Shown here piece after piece: positions 62,142-64,000 of a stretch of 64,000 nt of DNA. Every line of letters starts with the position of its first letter. The first letter of the stretch is position 1. Both the position numbers and the translations under genes were made by a program. The stretch is from Nocardia mexicana NBRC 108244 (GTDB lineage Bacteria > Actinomycetota > Actinomycetes > Mycobacteriales > Mycobacteriaceae). The notes under the pieces are model-generated. The model saw nothing but the letters and a program-made list of their open reading frames with translations. It was not told where the DNA came from and searched no databases. The stretch spans positions 1 to 64,000 of the forward strand of contig NZ_BDBV01000086.1 in assembly GCF_001613165.1 (NCBI RefSeq), given 5' to 3'.

Positions 62142-62492
62142 TCAGCGGGTGGCCACCGCGGTGTCGCGGCCGACGATATGCGTGGTGAAGTCGCCGTCGG
62201 TGCGGTTCTCGCACAGGACGCGCACCACATGCCGCCCGGCGGGTACCGGACCGGATTCGAGTTCGACGCCGCCGGCGGCATTCACCGTGCGCCACGGTCC
62301 GTCGATATCGCGGGCCGCGATCTGGCACGCGTAGCCGGGCCGCTCCCCCGTGACCTGGGCGGTGATGATCGCGCCGCCACCATAGGTGACGGTCGGCGTC
62401 GCGAACGCGGGGTCGGCGCCGGCCGTCACCGATCCGGCGGCCGCGGCGGCGAACAGCACCGCGCGGAGGGCGAGCGGGCAGGGTCGCTTCAT
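62142..62492 (-). CDS. Small secreted protein, unknown
   Basis: 116 residues. A signal peptide (MKRPCPLALRAVLFAAAAAG, cleavage likely near SVTAGADPAFA) is followed by a ~85-residue domain with beta-strand character and three cysteines after the signal (one near GYACQIAARD, one in RVLCENRT), so a disulfide is likely outside the cell. No family recognised. It converges with lexA, six bases away. The start ATG 62492 has only a moderate GGTGGA site. Confidence 0.7.
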   Translation of the reverse strand: MKRPCPLALRAVLFAAAAAGSVTAGADPAFATPTVTYGGGAIITAQVTGERPGYACQIAARDIDGPWRTVNAAGGVELESGPVPAGRHVVRVLCENRTDGDFTTHIVGRDTAVATR

Positions 62493-62584
62493 CGACTCAT
62501 CGTCCACCCACGGCCATGAGAATCCCGTGAACCTGCCCGGGTGTCGTCGGCAGTGCTCGAGCACGCCGGGACGATGACCCCGAT

Positions 62585-63586
62585 TCAGTACCGAGCGGCC
62601 ACGGAACTCGGCCGTACATGCGCCGGACCGTGGGCGACCTCGCAGTGCGCGGACGCCTGGGCGCCGAGCTCGATCAGCTCCGGCTGGGCGTGGTCGACCT
62701 GGAGGGTGGCGTGCTCGATGTGATGCTCGTGCGCCAGCCGGTGCGCCAGATCCTCCCGCACGGCGTGGCAATCGCGGCCCGGCTCGACCAGCACGTGTGC
62801 CGACAGCGCCGGAGATCCGGAGGTGATTTCCCAGATGTGCAGGTCGTGCACCTCGACCACGCCGTCGCGGGCGGCCATGTCCTGGCCGATCGCGGTCGGA
62901 TCGAGGTCGGCGGGCGCGGCCTCGAGGAAAATGCGGCTCGACGCGCGCACCAGGCCGATCCCCGCGCGCACCATCAGCGCCACCACCACCAGCGTGGCGA
63001 TGACGTCGGCACGGGCGAAGCCGGTCAGCACGATGACCACGCCCGCGACGGCGGTGGCGATGAACGCGAACAGGTCGGTGAGGATGTGCTGAAAGGCACC
63101 CTCGACATTCAGGCTGCTGCGGTTCGCCCGCGAAATCATCCAGGTCGCCGCCAGATTGACCACGATGCCGACCAGGGCGGTGCCCAGTACCAGACCACCG
63201 GCGACCTCCGGCGGCTCCGCCATCCGCCGGATCGCCTCGTAGGTGAGCCAGGCCGCCAGCAGCAACAGCGTCAGGCCGTTGGCCTGCGCGGACAAGATCT
63301 CCACCCGCTTCCAGCCGAACGTCATGCGCCCGGCGGCGGGGCGCGCGGCCAGCCGAATCGCCCACAGCGCCAAGGCGATCGAGGCGGCGTCGGTGAGCAT
63401 ATGCGCGGCATCGGACAACAGCGCCAGCGATCCGGCCGCCACGCCCACCACGACCTCGCCCAGCATGAACAGCACGATCGCCGCCAACGCCCCGGCCAGC
63501 CAGCGCTTATCGCTGTCGGGCGAGGCGTGCGCATGCGAATGCGCGCCCCCCGACCGTGCATGGTCGTGTGCGTGTCCTGCGCCCAT
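62585..63586 (-). CDS. Cation diffusion facilitator (CzcD/zinc-type efflux)
   Basis: 333 residues, six membrane segments plus a C-terminal cytoplasmic domain. Metal site residues are H62-xxx-D66 (SDAAHMLTD) and H167-xxx-D171 (FQHILTD), an HD-HD pattern typical of Zn(II)/Cd(II)/Co(II) exporters rather than Mn. The N-terminus is histidine-rich (HAHDHARSGGAHSHAH) and the C-terminus has more histidines (HEHHIEH; HCEVAHGPAHV). It extrudes zinc-like cations in exchange for protons. ATG 63586 follows GAGAGGGGAA. Expression may be metal-dependent. Confidence 0.93.
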   Translation of the reverse strand: MGAGHAHDHARSGGAHSHAHASPDSDKRWLAGALAAIVLFMLGEVVVGVAAGSLALLSDAAHMLTDAASIALALWAIRLAARPAAGRMTFGWKRVEILSAQANGLTLLLLAAWLTYEAIRRMAEPPEVAGGLVLGTALVGIVVNLAATWMISRANRSSLNVEGAFQHILTDLFAFIATAVAGVVIVLTGFARADVIATLVVVALMVRAGIGLVRASSRIFLEAAPADLDPTAIGQDMAARDGVVEVHDLHIWEITSGSPALSAHVLVEPGRDCHAVREDLAHRLAHEHHIEHATLQVDHAQPELIELGAQASAHCEVAHGPAHVRPSSVAARY

Positions 63587-63685
63587 CGCGTTCCCCTCTC
63601 GACTCGTTCGGGCCGTCCGCGATCATATGCACACATCGCTATGTAAACAAGCCGGTCGTTATCGGTGACACCGATTCGAGCAGGG

Positions 63686-63699
63686 AAACTTGCAAGTTT
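63686..63699. promoter_or_regulatory. 14-bp palindrome upstream of the MarR gene
   Basis: AAACTTGCAAGTTT, perfect, 27 bases before ATG 63726. MarR-family factors favour TTGC..GCAA-type dyads, so this probably is an autoregulatory site. Confidence 0.6.
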
Positions 63700-63725
63700 T
63701 CCTGTTCTATTGCGAGACTCGCGGC

Positions 63726-64000
63726 ATGGTGCGTAGCCACTCCCCCGCCGAGCTGGCCACCGCGGCGACGGATCTCCGCGTGGTGATGAGCCGGCTGCTG
63801 CGGCAGTTGCGCGTCGCCCATACCGGACTCGACATCACGCCGTCGCAGGCGGTCGCGATCAGCCGGTTGCTGGCCGACGGCCCGGCCACCGTGGCGGCGC
63901 TGGCCCGAGCGGAGAATGTGCGGCCGCAATCGATGCGAGCGACCGTTGCCGCGTTGGAGGAGCGCGGATTGGTCGAGCGCACACCGCATCCCACCGATCA
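63726..64000 (+). CDS. MarR family transcriptional regulator, cut by the window end
   Basis: The first 91 codons of a regulator. After a first helix (ATAATDLRVVMSRLLRQLRV) comes the winged helix-turn-helix (ATVAALARAENVRPQSMRAT, then VAALEERGLVERTPHPTD), which is MarR-like. The dimerisation helix at the C-terminus lies beyond the window. It is divergent from the cation efflux gene, with 139 bases between starts; whether it regulates that gene cannot be told. Confidence 0.85.
   Translation, partial: MVRSHSPAELATAATDLRVVMSRLLRQLRVAHTGLDITPSQAVAISRLLADGPATVAALARAENVRPQSMRATVAALEERGLVERTPHPTD

Overview
High-GC actinobacterial chromosome segment, most likely Nocardia or a close mycolic-acid relative (Corynebacteriales). 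Pointers are the very GC-rich third codon positions, the nrdR / LysM (ChiZ-type) / lexA neighbourhood known from mycobacteria, an Mtb12-like lipoprotein, a mycocerosic-acid-synthase-like single-module PKS, an AhpC with the mycobacterial C61/C174/C176 pattern, and DUF5134/Pr6Pr membrane proteins. No rRNA, tRNA, CRISPR array, insertion sequence or phage gene was recognised.

Left flank (1-8.2 kb): aldo/keto reductase, lipoprotein, PAC2 protein, Ski2-type helicase, and a two-gene polyamine operon (ornithine decarboxylase plus an AdoMet decarboxylase-spermidine synthase fusion) closed by a perfect hairpin.

Centre of interest (8.5-28.9 kb): a LuxR/LAL-type regulator without its ATPase domain is divergent from a tightly packed 12-gene operon. 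The operon encodes a fully reducing KS-AT-DH-ER-KR-ACP polyketide synthase, two small unknown proteins, a SRPBCC protein, a TANGO2/NRDE protein, a fatty acyl-AMP ligase, a PptH-like metallophosphoesterase, a crotonyl-CoA carboxylase/reductase, an Mtb12-like secreted protein, a two-subunit FtsX/MacB-type ABC transporter and a Baeyer-Villiger monooxygenase. Read together: a fatty acid is activated and loaded, extended with probably ethyl- or alkylmalonyl units, fully reduced, perhaps oxidised, and carried out of the membrane by the ABC/lipoprotein set. The product is not known to me, no release enzyme is obvious, and the PptH-like enzyme suggests an off-switch for the carrier protein.

Accessory middle (28.9-54.2 kb): SnoaL-like protein, indolepyruvate ferredoxin oxidoreductase, DJ-1/AraC pair, deaminase-reductase domain protein, MFS exporter, TetR with a perfect 36-bp palindrome, two decayed genes, phytanoyl-CoA dioxygenase-like protein, quinone reductase/AraC pair, tandem metallo-beta-lactamase-fold hydrolases, the oxyR-ahpCD peroxide locus, PhzF-like protein, several membrane proteins and a class III aminotransferase. 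Three related ~78-bp hairpin elements lie in intergenic spaces here.

Right flank (54.3-64 kb): hrpA helicase, nrdR, a secreted protein, a ChiZ-type LysM protein and lexA sharing a promoter region with three LexA-box-like sites, then a zinc-type cation efflux protein and a MarR regulator cut by the window end. The flanks look like core genome and the middle like accessory DNA.
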